64,000 bases of DNA from Paraburkholderia mimosarum LMG 23256 = NBRC 106338 (lineage in GTDB: Bacteria; Pseudomonadota; Gammaproteobacteria; Burkholderiales; Burkholderiaceae): contig NZ_BBJJ01000005.1 in assembly GCF_000739815.1 (NCBI RefSeq), positions 62,001 to 126,000 on the forward strand, written 5' to 3'. The notes under the pieces were generated by a model. It worked only from the letters and a program-made list of their open reading frames with translations. It ran no database searches and was not told where the DNA came from. The translations under genes and the position numbers were made by a program. Below, one piece after another: positions 18,292-27,532 of the stretch; position 1 is the stretch's first letter; every line of letters starts with the position of its first letter.

Positions 18292-19404
18292 ATGAGAACA
18301 ACATTCGCGCGCGCGGCGATCCGCTCACTGCGCCCTGCGGTCACGCTTTTGGCGGCGCTTGGCACCTGTGTCGCGCTGAGCCCCACGGCCCTAGCAGCGG
18401 TGCCGATGGGCGTCGCGTTCGTCTACCTCGGCAACCCCGGCGACGCTGGCTGGACCTACGCGCACGAACAGGGCGTGAAAGCGATCGAAGCGAAGTTCGG
18501 CGACAAAATCAAGGTCACGCGCGTCGAGAACGTACCCGAATCCGCCGACTCGGAGCGCGTGTTTCGCGATCTCGCGAACAAGGGCAACAAGATCATCGTG
18601 GGCTCGAGTTTCGGGTTTCAGGATTTCGAACTGAAGACCGCAAAAGATTATCCCGATGTCGTTTTCGAGCACGCAACCGGATACAAGAAGGCCGCGAACT
18701 TTGCGACCTATGACGTGCGCACGTACCAGAGCGCGTATCTGGCCGGGCTAGTCGGCGGATATACGACGAAGACGAATACGCTCGGCTTCGTCGCCTCGGT
18801 GCCGGTGCCGGAAGTGGTGCGCAACATCAATGCCTTCACAATGGGTGCGCGTTCGGTCAATCCGAATGCGAAAGTGAAGGTCGTCTGGATCAATAGCTGG
18901 TTCGACCCGGGCAAGGAGAAACAGGCCGCCGAAACGCTGATCGGCCAGGGCGCCGACGTGCTGATCCAGAACACCGATTCGACGGCCACGATGCAGACCG
19001 CCGAGCAGAAGAAAGTGCACGCGTTCGGCTGGGACTCGGACATGAAGAAGTTCGGCCCGAACGCGCAACTGGGCGCATGCGTGAGCTATTGGGGCGTCTA
19101 CTACTCGCACCTGGTCGAGCAGGTGCAATCGGGCAAGTGGACCAACGCGCCGACGTGGTGGGGGCTCAAGGAAAAAGCAATCGACCTCGCCGACATCAAC
19201 ACGGCGGCCGTATCGCCAACCGCGCAAAAGGCGCTGGTGCAAAAGCGCGACGACATCATCGCCGGCAAATTCGATCCGTTCGCGGGGCCGATCAAGGACC
19301 AGAGCGGCGCGATCAAGGTGGCGGCCGGCACGTCGCTGCCCGATGCCGAATTGCTGCGACTGAACTGGTTCGTGCAGGGCGTGGAGGGCACGTTGCCGAA
19401 GTAA
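18292..19404 (+). CDS. BMP-family (nucleoside-type) substrate-binding lipoprotein-like protein
   Basis: 370-residue periplasmic binding protein of the BMP/PnrA family, which binds purine nucleosides for an ABC importer. A 34-residue signal peptide ends around ALA-AVP. Family features follow: VAFVYLGNPGDAGWTYAHEQG, an 'ATGYKKAANFATYD' segment, YLAGLVGGYTTKT, and the NTDSTATMQ loop that contacts ligand. There is no permease or ATPase next to it, so the rest of the transporter must be elsewhere. It is convergent with a purine nucleoside permease gene, which supports a nucleoside ligand. The ATG follows GGAG. The inverted repeat at 18161 is its probable operator. Confidence 0.92.
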   Translation: MRTTFARAAIRSLRPAVTLLAALGTCVALSPTALAAVPMGVAFVYLGNPGDAGWTYAHEQGVKAIEAKFGDKIKVTRVENVPESADSERVFRDLANKGNKIIVGSSFGFQDFELKTAKDYPDVVFEHATGYKKAANFATYDVRTYQSAYLAGLVGGYTTKTNTLGFVASVPVPEVVRNINAFTMGARSVNPNAKVKVVWINSWFDPGKEKQAAETLIGQGADVLIQNTDSTATMQTAEQKKVHAFGWDSDMKKFGPNAQLGACVSYWGVYYSHLVEQVQSGKWTNAPTWWGLKEKAIDLADINTAAVSPTAQKALVQKRDDIIAGKFDPFAGPIKDQSGAIKVAAGTSLPDAELLRLNWFVQGVEGTLPK

Positions 19405-19430
19405 CCCGGCGGACATTAGGCAACGCGAAC

Positions 19431-19455
19431 CGGCGCGGTACGCTTCACCGCGCCG
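19431..19455. terminator. hairpin between convergent genes
   Basis: CGGCGCGGT-N7-ACCGCGCCG, a perfect 9-base stem in the 59-base gap between the two convergent nucleoside genes. No T-run follows on either strand, so it may act as a two-way RNA end or a Rho-assisted stop. Confidence 0.45.
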
Positions 19456-19463
19456 ATAACGCG

Positions 19464-20531
19464 CTAGCGCTGCGGCACGCCCTCGCGCCACTCGCCCCAA
19501 TGGGTGATGATGTCCTGGACGAGCGGATTGCCCGCGAGGAACAGATTGGCGATCGCGATCGTGAAGCCGCCCTGCGATGCGTAGTTGAGCAAATTATCTG
19601 CGCTCGATTGCTCCGCATACGGCCGGTCGAAGTCCGAGCCGGCACGCAGCACCGCGACGCGCTTCAGATCGACCCGATGTGCGGTCGCCGCGCGCGTGAG
19701 CGCCTCGAAGGTCGCGTTGTCTTCCTGCTGCGTCGTGCAATACGTGCCCTTGCCGTCGGTCAGGATCTTCGTCCACTGTCGCGCTCGCTCGCCGAGCTCT
19801 GTGCCCGACCACCAGGTATCGCCCGCCAGCGTATCGCACTGGATCACCGTGGGCGGGCGGTTCGCGGGCGCGTAGTTGTATTTGGCCCGGGCAGCCTGCG
19901 CCTGTGCGTTATCGGTCAGCGTCACGCTGCGCGACAGCGCGAATGCCGCCTTCGAGAGCGCCGGGTTGAGCTGGAATACTTCAGTGCGATAGTCGAGCGG
20001 CGGCTTCTGCGTCGGGTCTGTCGTGTTGATGCCGAGATAGCCGGTTTTCCAGACCGACGGGATTTCGCGTCCGTCGATCTCCCACTGAATGCCGAAGTCG
20101 ACGAGCCAGTTCGCCCAGGCAGCGGAACCGACCGTCCCCTGAAGCGGATCGATACCGGCGATGCCCGCCACCATGAAGTACGTGCGACGCAAATCGAAAC
20201 GCGGTGAGAACGTGAGCGCCATGATCGACGCGGCGGCGTTCGCGTGCCCCATGCCCGTCGTCATCACGCAGACGTCGTGGCGATTGCAGTGCACGGCCGG
20301 GTAGTCAGGGGACAGGCCCGCGACGGTGATGTCCTGCCATGGTCCGAGATTATCGAGCCATACTTGCCCTTCCGGGCCGAACATCGAAATGATCATCACC
20401 TTGACCGGACGCCCATGCGGGCCGCCATCATCCTGCGCAAAACCGTCGTCGGCATGCGCGATGGCCGGGACAACGGCCGCGCCGGCCACTAACAACGATG
20501 AAATCACTGCAGCAAAAGCACGATTTAGCAT
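19464..20531 (-). CDS. purine nucleoside permease (NUP family)
   Basis: 355-residue protein of the NUP family, named after the Candida nucleoside permease and related to nucleoside phosphorylases. The signal peptide is about 26 residues (to IAHA-DDG). Family blocks present are KVMIISMFGPEGQVWLDNL, CVMTTGMGHANAAASIMAL, YFMVAGIAGIDPLQGTVGSA, and a Cys-rich 'KGTYCTTQQEDNATFEAL' block near the C-terminus. It is exported, so it probably acts in the periplasm, either binding or splitting nucleosides. Convergent with the BMP nucleoside-binding protein, it suggests a small scavenging locus. The ATG at MLNRAF is used; a GTG four codons upstream is less likely. Confidence 0.88.
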   Translation of the reverse strand: MLNRAFAAVISSLLVAGAAVVPAIAHADDGFAQDDGGPHGRPVKVMIISMFGPEGQVWLDNLGPWQDITVAGLSPDYPAVHCNRHDVCVMTTGMGHANAAASIMALTFSPRFDLRRTYFMVAGIAGIDPLQGTVGSAAWANWLVDFGIQWEIDGREIPSVWKTGYLGINTTDPTQKPPLDYRTEVFQLNPALSKAAFALSRSVTLTDNAQAQAARAKYNYAPANRPPTVIQCDTLAGDTWWSGTELGERARQWTKILTDGKGTYCTTQQEDNATFEALTRAATAHRVDLKRVAVLRAGSDFDRPYAEQSSADNLLNYASQGGFTIAIANLFLAGNPLVQDIITHWGEWREGVPQR

Positions 20532-20734
20532 AAGGGGCCCCACCTTTCAGGTAAGAACTGCGGTTGCGCAACGTGAATCGCGTGCCGTTTTGTCGACTGA
20601 TGTCGCGGTTTTTTTTCGGCGTGCAGCGTGGGACCTGGGCGTGAACCGTTCAGGCAACAGTGAGTATAGGCAGCAAAAAAAATGTGTGGCGGCAAGCAGA
20701 AGCAATTCGATGCGGACCTTCTTCGCATCGACGA

Positions 20735-22462
20735 TCAGAACATCTCCCACTCTTCGTTGGACGACCTTGCCGCCGTTGCGGGGACAGGAGCGGCAGCACC
20801 GATGGCCGGCTTCGCAACTGGCTTTGGCACGCGGGTCGTCACCCGTGCTGCCGGGCTCGCCGCGGGCGCGCGCTTGCGGCCGCTGGGCATCGCCGCGCGC
20901 GAGGTCGCAGTGCCGGAATCGGAGAGCCTGAACACGGCGACGGCAGTGGTCAGATTCGTCGCCTGCTCTTCGAGTGAATGGGCGGCCGCCGCAGCCTCCT
21001 CGACGAGCGCGGCGTTTTGCTGGGTCACGTCGTCCATTTGCATGACGGCCTGATTGACCTGCTCGATGCCGCGGCTCTGCTCCGCGGAGGCGACCGCGAT
21101 TTCGCCCACGATGTCCGATACCTGCTTGATAGCGTGCTTGACCTCGCCCATCGTCGCGCCAACGTCGCCCGCCTGTTGCGCACCGTGCCTGATCATCGCC
21201 ACCGACGAACCGATCAGTTCCTTGATTTCCTTTGCCGCCGCCGCGGAACGCTGTGCCAGGCTGCGAACTTCACTGGCGACCACCGCGAAGCCCCGACCCT
21301 GCTCACCCGCACGCGCCGCCTCCACAGCGGCATTGAGCGCGAGGATGTTGGTCTGGAACGCAATGCCCTCGATCACACCGGTGATCTCCGAAATCATCGT
21401 CGAACTGCCGCTGATCTGCTCGATCGTGCCGACCATCCCTTGCACGGCCTCGTTGCCCGCATCGGCCATATCGGTGGCCCGGGTTGCCAGCGTATTGGCC
21501 TCGCGGGCGTTATCGGCGTTCTGCTTCACGGTTTCGGTCAGCTCGGTCATGCTCGATGCGGTTTGTTCGAGCGATGCCGCCTGTTCTTCGGTGCGGGCCG
21601 ACAGGTCAGTGTTGCCGGCAGCGATTTGCCTCGCCGCCACGGTGACCGACTCGGCGCTCGACTTGATGCCCCGCACCGTATGGCTCAACTGCACGTCCAT
21701 TTTGTTCAGCGCTTCGAGCAATTGGCCGAATTCGTCTCGCGTGCGCACCGTGATCCGGTTTTCGAGCTGACCGGCGGCGATCTGGTTTGCGACACCCACC
21801 GCTTCGCCGAGCGGTCCCGTGATTGCACGGGACAAATAGAACATGGCCGCCATGGCGCCCGCCATGCCCATGCCGATCAATGCAATGGAAACCCATTGAA
21901 TCGTGCCGAAGGTGGCTTCGCTGTCGTCGACAGACTGCTTCGCCTGGCGACGATTTTCGGCGATGTCGTCGGCGAGCGAATTGCTGGTCGCATTGGTCGT
22001 TTCGCCATACTTGTCAACGAGCGCAGAGACGGCGTCATAGTTGCCGGATTCGAGTTGCGCCAGCTGCTCGTCCACGCCTGCTTTGAACTGCGGCAACAAG
22101 GTCTTGATGCGCTCTGCGATTTCACGCTCCTTGTCGCTGGAAACGCGACCCGGATAGTAGTCGCTCCAGGTCTTGTCGAGGCGCGCCTGAGCTGCGTGAA
22201 TCTTTTCGATGTTGACTTTTGTCTGGGCCGCGTCGTGAAGCGACTGGGCGCGGCGAACCAGCAGGCGGATTTCGAACTGCCTCGCTTGCAGGTCGGTCAG
22301 ATCGAGTATCGGAAGCAGGTTCCCTTCATAGGATGCGTTGACATTCGAATTCAACCGCGAGAGACCGAACTGCCCAAAGGCACCGATCGCGACGATGAGC
22401 GCCAGACATAAACCGAATGCGAGAACGATCTTGAACCGGATGCTTTGTGTGAACGTGTGCAT
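20735..22462 (-). CDS. methyl-accepting chemotaxis protein with tether pentapeptide
   Basis: 575-residue chemoreceptor. Two membrane helices (about 10-30 and 185-207) bracket a four-helix-bundle periplasmic domain (about 31-184), then HAMP (about 208-262) and a signalling domain with the hairpin tip [20 protein letters not shown]. It ends EEWEMF after a Pro/Ala-rich linker, a close variant of the NWETF tether that binds CheR and CheB in Tsr/Tar, so it is a high-abundance-type receptor. The start at MHTFTQ follows AGGAA. It is divergent from the amino-acid ABC transporter (22880-25774), which could supply a shared ligand; that is inference. Confidence 0.93.
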   Translation of the reverse strand: MHTFTQSIRFKIVLAFGLCLALIVAIGAFGQFGLSRLNSNVNASYEGNLLPILDLTDLQARQFEIRLLVRRAQSLHDAAQTKVNIEKIHAAQARLDKTWSDYYPGRVSSDKEREIAERIKTLLPQFKAGVDEQLAQLESGNYDAVSALVDKYGETTNATSNSLADDIAENRRQAKQSVDDSEATFGTIQWVSIALIGMGMAGAMAAMFYLSRAITGPLGEAVGVANQIAAGQLENRITVRTRDEFGQLLEALNKMDVQLSHTVRGIKSSAESVTVAARQIAAGNTDLSARTEEQAASLEQTASSMTELTETVKQNADNAREANTLATRATDMADAGNEAVQGMVGTIEQISGSSTMISEITGVIEGIAFQTNILALNAAVEAARAGEQGRGFAVVASEVRSLAQRSAAAAKEIKELIGSSVAMIRHGAQQAGDVGATMGEVKHAIKQVSDIVGEIAVASAEQSRGIEQVNQAVMQMDDVTQQNAALVEEAAAAAHSLEEQATNLTTAVAVFRLSDSGTATSRAAMPSGRKRAPAASPAARVTTRVPKPVAKPAIGAAAPVPATAARSSNEEWEMF

Positions 22463-22879
22463 GCTGCTTTCCTGATGGTCTGCGTGGCTCGCGGTCATGC
22501 GGGACGCAGAGGTGGATTTTCGCGTAGTCGGTGCGCGTGAGCGGGTTTACGGTATGTCGCCGCCACGACTGAAACGCAGCGGGGTCAGGTTTTCCTGAAT
22601 CTTGGGTAAGGAGCCACTGGATTTAGCCGCGTTGCATCGCGCGCGGTCGCGCCGGCACGAGGCAAGGGCAGTATTTCGCCCGTCGATGGCGTGACGCATC
22701 GATACCGCGCACCGATCTGGTGAATTTAGTCCCACAACGAGCGAAAACTTGCGCGGTCCTTTTCCAGGCTTCAGCCTCACAGGCTTGGCGCACCGGCATT
22801 GGCGCGGTCCTTGCTTCGAGCACGGCACGCTCGCAGTCGATACCCGTTCGCGCGCGAATCACTCTTCGGAAATCCCAGG
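22463..22879. other. divergent regulatory region
   Basis: 417 bases between the chemoreceptor and the ABC transporter operon. It must contain both promoters. I see no gene, no clear FNR box and no strong inverted repeat. Confidence 0.5.
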
Positions 22880-23686
22880 ATGGAAAACCAGTTCAATTCA
22901 GTTCGACGTCGTCGTTGGCTCGCTGCGCTGCTGGCCGCGCCCGCGCTCACCTTGTTCGCAGCGCAAGCCGCCAACGCCGATGCACTCGATGCCATCGCCA
23001 AGCGCGGTACGCTGCGTGTGGCCGTGCCCGAGGACTATCCGCCGTTCGGCGCCATGGGCCCCGACATGCAGCCGCAGGGCTATGACATCGACATGGCGGC
23101 GCTGCTCGCGAAATCGATGAAGGTCAAACTGCAACTCGTGCCAGTGAACAGCGCGAACCGGATTCCCTACCTGCAGACCGACAAGGTCGACCTCGTGATC
23201 TCCTCGCTCGGCAAGACACCGGACCGCGAAAAGGTCATCGATTTTTCGCAGGCCTATGCCCCCTACTTCCAGGGCGTCTTCGGACCGGCCGACGTCAAGG
23301 TCGCCGGACCGGCGGATCTCGGCGGCAAGACCGTCGGCGCCACGCGCGGCGCGCTCGAGGAAATCGCGCTCACGAACATGGCGCCCAACGCCACCATCCG
23401 CCGCTTCGACGACAACAACGCCACCATCCAGGCCTTTCTCTCCGGCCAGGTGCAGTTGATCGCGGCGGGCAATATCGTCGCCGCGGCCATCCTCGCGAAG
23501 CATCCGCCGCGCGAACCGCAGATGAAGTTCGTCATCAAGGATTCGCCTTGCTTCGTAGGCCTTAACAAAAACGAGCCGCAGCTGCTCGCCAGGGTCAACA
23601 CCGCCATTGAACAGGCGAAGAAGGACGGCTCGCTCCAGGCGATGTCGAAGAAATGGTTTGGTCAGCCATTGCCCGCCAATCTTTGA
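22880..23686 (+). CDS. polar amino-acid ABC transporter, substrate-binding protein
   Basis: 268-residue periplasmic solute-binding protein of the family-3 (HisJ/GlnH-like) type. The signal peptide spans about residues 1-34, with a basic RRRR start and an ANA-DAL end. The binding-protein core begins 'IAKRGTLRVAVPEDYPPFG', with the family's YDIDMAALLAK and DKVDLVISSLGKTPDREKVIDFS blocks. It is the first gene of a complete importer with two permeases and an ATPase. The ligand cannot be read from the sequence; the group covers Lys/Arg/ornithine, Gln and cystine transporters. Confidence 0.92.
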   Translation: MENQFNSVRRRRWLAALLAAPALTLFAAQAANADALDAIAKRGTLRVAVPEDYPPFGAMGPDMQPQGYDIDMAALLAKSMKVKLQLVPVNSANRIPYLQTDKVDLVISSLGKTPDREKVIDFSQAYAPYFQGVFGPADVKVAGPADLGGKTVGATRGALEEIALTNMAPNATIRRFDDNNATIQAFLSGQVQLIAAGNIVAAAILAKHPPREPQMKFVIKDSPCFVGLNKNEPQLLARVNTAIEQAKKDGSLQAMSKKWFGQPLPANL

Positions 23687-23743
23687 CGCCCTTGCCGCCG
23701 CGCGCGGCAGGCGCTTTCACCTCTGCGCAACACGGATTCCTTT

Positions 23744-24421
23744 ATGACCTATCAGCTTCAGTTCGGCGACCTCGCCGCTTACGCCGGCATGTTCGCGAGC
23801 GGCGCGGCTGTCACGCTTGCGCTCACGGCGGCCTCGACGCTGCTCGGCATCGGCCTCGGCATTGCGGGCGCCGCGATCCACCAGAGCCGCCGCGCGGCGG
23901 CGCGCACGGCAGTGCATGCCTACGTGGAGGCCATTCGCAACACGCCGTTTCTCGTTCAACTTTTTTTCGTGTTTTTCGGGCTGCCGGCACTTGGCGTGCA
24001 CATCGGCGAATACACGGCGGCCGTGCTCGCCATGACGCTGAACCTCGGCGCCTATTCCATCGAGATTCTGCGCGCGGGCATCGATGCGGTGCCGCGCGGA
24101 CATCGCGAGGCCGCCGCGGCACTCGCGATGTCGCGCCGCGAGACCTTTGTGCACGTACTGCTTCCGCAAGCGTTCGCGAAGGTATTTCCCGCGCTCGCAA
24201 GCCAGATCGTCATCACGATGCTCGGCTCGGCCGTGGTCTCGCAGATTTCGGTCGCGGATCTCACCTATGCGGCAAGTTACGTGCAGTCGCGCAATTTCCG
24301 CGCGTTCGAAACGTATTTCCTCATCGCCGGCGTTTATCTCGCGATGGCGCTCCTGTTGCGCGCCGCACTCACTGTGGCCGGACGACGCCTGTTCATGCGC
24401 AACGTGCGGGGCGCGCGATGA
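23744..24421 (+). CDS. polar amino-acid ABC transporter, permease 1
   Basis: 225-residue inner-membrane permease of the HisMQ type with about five helices. The family's EAIRNTPFLVQLFFVFFGLPAL block is near residue 66, and the ATPase-coupling EAA loop reads AAAALAMSRRETFVHVLLPQAF. It begins 57 bases after the binding-protein gene. Its stop overlaps the next start codon (ATGA), so the two permeases are made together, as expected for a heterodimer. Confidence 0.93.
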   Translation: MTYQLQFGDLAAYAGMFASGAAVTLALTAASTLLGIGLGIAGAAIHQSRRAAARTAVHAYVEAIRNTPFLVQLFFVFFGLPALGVHIGEYTAAVLAMTLNLGAYSIEILRAGIDAVPRGHREAAAALAMSRRETFVHVLLPQAFAKVFPALASQIVITMLGSAVVSQISVADLTYAASYVQSRNFRAFETYFLIAGVYLAMALLLRAALTVAGRRLFMRNVRGAR

Positions 24422-25068
24422 TCGAATTCTCGTTCGCGCAGATCGTCGAGGGTCTGCTCCTGGCCGCGCGCTGGACCGTCCTGCTGTCACTCGTTTCATT
24501 CATCACCGGCGGCGTGGTCGGTTTGCTGCTGCTCGTGATGCGCGTATCGCAATCACGTGTGCTGCGCTCGCTCGTGCGCCTTTACATCGAAGTGTTTCAG
24601 GGCACACCGTTGCTGCTGCAGCTTTTTATCGTGTACTTCGGACTGCCGCTGCTGGGCATCGACGTCTCGCCGTGGATGGCGGCCACGCTGGGCCTCACGT
24701 TCTTTACCAGCGCCTATCTCGCCGAGATCTGGCGCGGCTGTGTGGAGGCGGTGCCAAAGGGACAATGGGAAGCGTCGGCCAGTCTCGCCATGAACTATTT
24801 CGAACAATTGCGCCACGTGATCCTGCCGCAAGCCGCGCGCATCGCCATTGCTCCCACCGTGGGTTTCGGCGTTCAGGCCATCAAGGACACCGCGCTCGTG
24901 TCGATCATCGGCTTCGCCGAACTCACCAAGGCCGGCACACAAATTTCGAACGCGACGTTTCGCCCGTTTCTGGTCTATGGACTCGTCGCGCTAATCTATT
25001 TCGCCTTGTGCTATCCGCTTACGCGGTACGCGCGGGCGCTGCAAAGGAAATGGCATGCCGCTCGTTAA
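24418..25068 (+). CDS. polar amino-acid ABC transporter, permease 2
   Basis: 216-residue permease, partner of the preceding gene. It has the same block (EVFQGTPLLLQLFIVYFGLPLL) and an EAA loop with 'EASASLAMNYFEQLRHVILPQA'. It has five helices. The start ATG overlaps the previous stop, and the end overlaps the ATPase gene by 14 bases, so all four subunits are coupled. Confidence 0.93.
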   Translation: MIEFSFAQIVEGLLLAARWTVLLSLVSFITGGVVGLLLLVMRVSQSRVLRSLVRLYIEVFQGTPLLLQLFIVYFGLPLLGIDVSPWMAATLGLTFFTSAYLAEIWRGCVEAVPKGQWEASASLAMNYFEQLRHVILPQAARIAIAPTVGFGVQAIKDTALVSIIGFAELTKAGTQISNATFRPFLVYGLVALIYFALCYPLTRYARALQRKWHAAR

Positions 25069-25774
25069 GACCGAAGGCGTCGAAAAGCAGTTCGGCGCGC
25101 ACCCTGTACTGAAAGGAATCGACCTCACAGTCGAACGCGGCCAGGTCGTCAGCATCATCGGGCGCAGCGGGTCCGGCAAAAGCACGTTGCTAAGGGCGCT
25201 GAACGGGCTCGAAAGCATCGACGCGGGCTCGATCGAAATCGACGGCGCACACGTCGATGCACGGCACGCGGACCTGCGCGCCCTGCGACTCAAGGTCGGC
25301 ATGGTCTTTCAGCAATACAACCTGTTTCCGCATCTCACAGCCGGTGAGAACGTGATGCTGGCGCAAACGGTCGTCAAGAAGACGTCGCGCAAGGAGGCGC
25401 GCGCCATCGCGCAGCAGATGCTGGAACGGGTGGGCCTCGCCGGCAAATTCGATGCGTATCCCGATCAACTCTCGGGCGGACAGCAGCAGCGCGTCGCCAT
25501 TGCGCGCGCGCTCGCCATGAAGCCGAGCGTGCTGCTCTGCGACGAAATCACGTCCGCCCTCGACCCCGAACTGGTCGGCGAGGTGCTGGGCGTCGTGGAA
25601 AGTCTCGCGCGCGAGGACATGACGCTCATCATGGTCACCCACGAAATGCGCTTCGCGCGCGCGGTCAGCGACAACGTGGTGTTCATGCACGAAGGCCGCG
25701 TATGGGAAAGCGGACCACCCGAGGAAATTTTCGGCCGCCCTTCTACGTTGGAATTACGACGCTTTGTCCAGTGA
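25055..25774 (+). CDS. polar amino-acid ABC transporter, ATPase
   Basis: 239-residue ATPase of the HisP/GlnQ type. It has Walker A GRSGSGKST (about residues 36-44), Q-loop VFQQYNLFPHLT, signature LSGGQQQRVAIARAL, Walker B LLCDEITSALD and switch His in MVTHEM. The Glu in the Walker B region is present, so the protein should hydrolyse ATP. It completes the operon SBP-permease-permease-ATPase. Confidence 0.95.
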   Translation: MPLVKTEGVEKQFGAHPVLKGIDLTVERGQVVSIIGRSGSGKSTLLRALNGLESIDAGSIEIDGAHVDARHADLRALRLKVGMVFQQYNLFPHLTAGENVMLAQTVVKKTSRKEARAIAQQMLERVGLAGKFDAYPDQLSGGQQQRVAIARALAMKPSVLLCDEITSALDPELVGEVLGVVESLAREDMTLIMVTHEMRFARAVSDNVVFMHEGRVWESGPPEEIFGRPSTLELRRFVQ

Positions 25775-25838
25775 CCCGGAATCGGCATTGCAATTGCATG
25801 CTCCTCATGGACTGGGCACGGTGACTCTCCCGACGCAG

Positions 25839-26042
25839 CTAATGATCGTGTGCAAGGGCTTCGAGACGAGCGTAGCCCGCGTCTTTCGCGGCGCGCTCCG
25901 TGGAGAAGGGTTCTTCGGCTACGAGCGAGCGCCGCACTTCGCGCGCATCGAAGTCGACGAGCGTGATGACCCATACCCAACCGCCGATCTGTTCGGCCGT
26001 CTGCACGAATGCGCGCACGTTGCCTTTGTCCTTGGTGTTCAT
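25839..26042 (-). CDS. small conserved-looking hypothetical protein
   Basis: 67-residue protein with a strong ribosome site (GAGGAGG) five bases before the ATG, so it is likely real. Sequence features are a Trp-containing strand pair (GGWVWVITLVDFDAREVRRSL) followed by a helix (STERAAKDAGYARLEALA). It resembles small Burkholderia proteins of unknown role. It is convergent with the ATPase gene. Confidence 0.65.
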   Translation of the reverse strand: MNTKDKGNVRAFVQTAEQIGGWVWVITLVDFDAREVRRSLVAEEPFSTERAAKDAGYARLEALAHDH

Positions 26043-26305
26043 TTGACCTCCTCGATGGAAAAGACGGCAAGCGTCGACCGTGCCGCACCGGACCGCGTGG
26101 GGTACGGCCCCGGTCGTGTCGCGCCCCGCGCGACATTTCATTTTAGGCAATGAGAGGGGCGAACCAGGCTGCCTGTGCCGCCTGGTGATGAATGCGGCAC
26201 GACACGCGTTCGCACCCGTTTCCTGCACTAGAATGAGTTATTGCCAGCGTCGCGGACAATCTCTCCTGCCAGCGTGACGTGCGGGCTTCTCGTTAGAGGA
26301 ATACC

Positions 26306-26470
26306 ATGCCGACCTACCAGTACAGGTGCGAGAAGTGCGGCGAGACGTTCGAACATGCGGAGCATCTTGCCGAACATCAAACCGCTCATCCGACTTGCCC
26401 GAAGTGCGGAAGCGACAAGGTTCAGCACACACCCACGCCATTTGTCGCGAAAACGTCCAGAAAATCCTGA
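26306..26470 (+). CDS. FmdB-type putative zinc-ribbon protein (short)
   Basis: 54-residue protein beginning MPTYQYRCEKCGETFE, with two Cys pairs (CEKC at residues 8-11 and CPKC at 31-34) that form a zinc ribbon as in the FmdB/CxxC regulatory family. It is shorter than the usual 70-110 residues and lacks the long C-terminal tail. A good ribosome site (AGAGGA) precedes the ATG. FmdB-like proteins are named for a formamidase operon regulator but their function is mostly unknown. It has no obvious operon partner. Confidence 0.85.
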   Translation: MPTYQYRCEKCGETFEHAEHLAEHQTAHPTCPKCGSDKVQHTPTPFVAKTSRKS

Positions 26471-26803
26471 AAATCGATCTGGACGAAAGAGAACAAGATT
26501 CGGCCTCGGTGCGAACCGGGTCGTGGACGGTCAACTTCGGGGTCGTCGGAAATCGACTCGTACAAGCCACAATGCGGTCAAGCGCTTTCGCTTGCGTGCT
26601 CGTCGTCCGGCGGCGCCGCTGCGGTAATTTAATCAGGATTCCTTCAGATAACGCGTGAAAAGCGCATGCGTACGTTACGCGGCTTGCCGGGCGCATCCAG
26701 CCTGGCCCTCCCAACGAAGCCGATGCATCAGGCGCAGTTGAAGTGCAATTCGAGAGTTGCAGTCCGCTTCAGGCGATCCACGTCCGCCCGGCGGCGCGCC
26801 ACC
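26471..26803. other. intergenic region, nothing recognised
   Basis: 333 bases between the zinc-ribbon gene and the end of the MEKHLA gene. I find no convincing reading frame, terminator or repeat here. Confidence 0.4.
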
Positions 26804-27259
26804 TCAGCAAGCGGCAATGTGCGGAATCATCGCGGCCTGCCCGCGTAGCACGCCGGCATCGTCGATCAACTGCCATACGGTCGCGCGTTCGATCCAGAAG
26901 CGCTGCCCCGTCTTCGTGATGCGAATGCCGCGATAGTCTTTCACGAAGCCTTCACGTGTCACGGCATCGAGAAACGCCTGCCGCTCGCCGCGCTCAGGCG
27001 CCTGCGCAGAAAGGCGCGAAGGCAGCGCCGTTAGCTCTTCCCAGGTGTAGCCGAAGATCGCTTGCGCGCGGCAGTTTCCATACATGAACACGGGATCGGC
27101 TTGCGTGCCGTGCGCGAGCAGCCCGAACGGCGCGCTTTCATAAAGCCACGCCGCGCCTTGTGCATCGCTCATGCCTTCGGGCACGAGCGCTTCGCCAAGC
27201 AATCGGCGATAACTGTTCGCGATGTGGCGAAAGAGTTCGGTATCCATGCTGGGTGACAT
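26804..27259 (-). CDS. MEKHLA-domain (PAS-like) protein
   Basis: 151-residue single-domain protein of the MEKHLA family, which is PAS-like. Typical features are SYRRLLGEALVP near the start, the central ADPVFMYGNCRAQAIFGYTWEEL block and FVKDYRGIRITKTGQRFWIERATVWQLIDDAG near the end. PAS-like domains sense small ligands or redox state, but no output domain is present. It is divergent from the chemoreceptor gene at 27533, with 273 bases between them. The start used is the first ATG (MSPSMD); MDTELF four codons later is equally possible. Confidence 0.85.
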   Translation of the reverse strand: MSPSMDTELFRHIANSYRRLLGEALVPEGMSDAQGAAWLYESAPFGLLAHGTQADPVFMYGNCRAQAIFGYTWEELTALPSRLSAQAPERGERQAFLDAVTREGFVKDYRGIRITKTGQRFWIERATVWQLIDDAGVLRGQAAMIPHIAAC

Positions 27260-27532
27260 CGAGTGGGGTCCTGGAAACGAGGTTTTGCGCGGCCTGCGAT
27301 TTTACCAACCACAAGCCGCTGGGCGCACCGCGGTTCGAGCTCGTGGAACCGGAAAAGAGCGCGCTGCCAACCGCAAGTGCCCAGTCGCGACGTGCGTGCG
27401 CAGCGAATCGGCATGCGGGAATCCGTATGAGGAAAGGCGCCGTGAGCGCCCGGACTCAAGAAGCGCGGACTCGCGCCGTAATAAGGAGGTCGGCGCGCCC
27501 AGCGCCATCGTATGTAGCATTCGATCCTTTCT

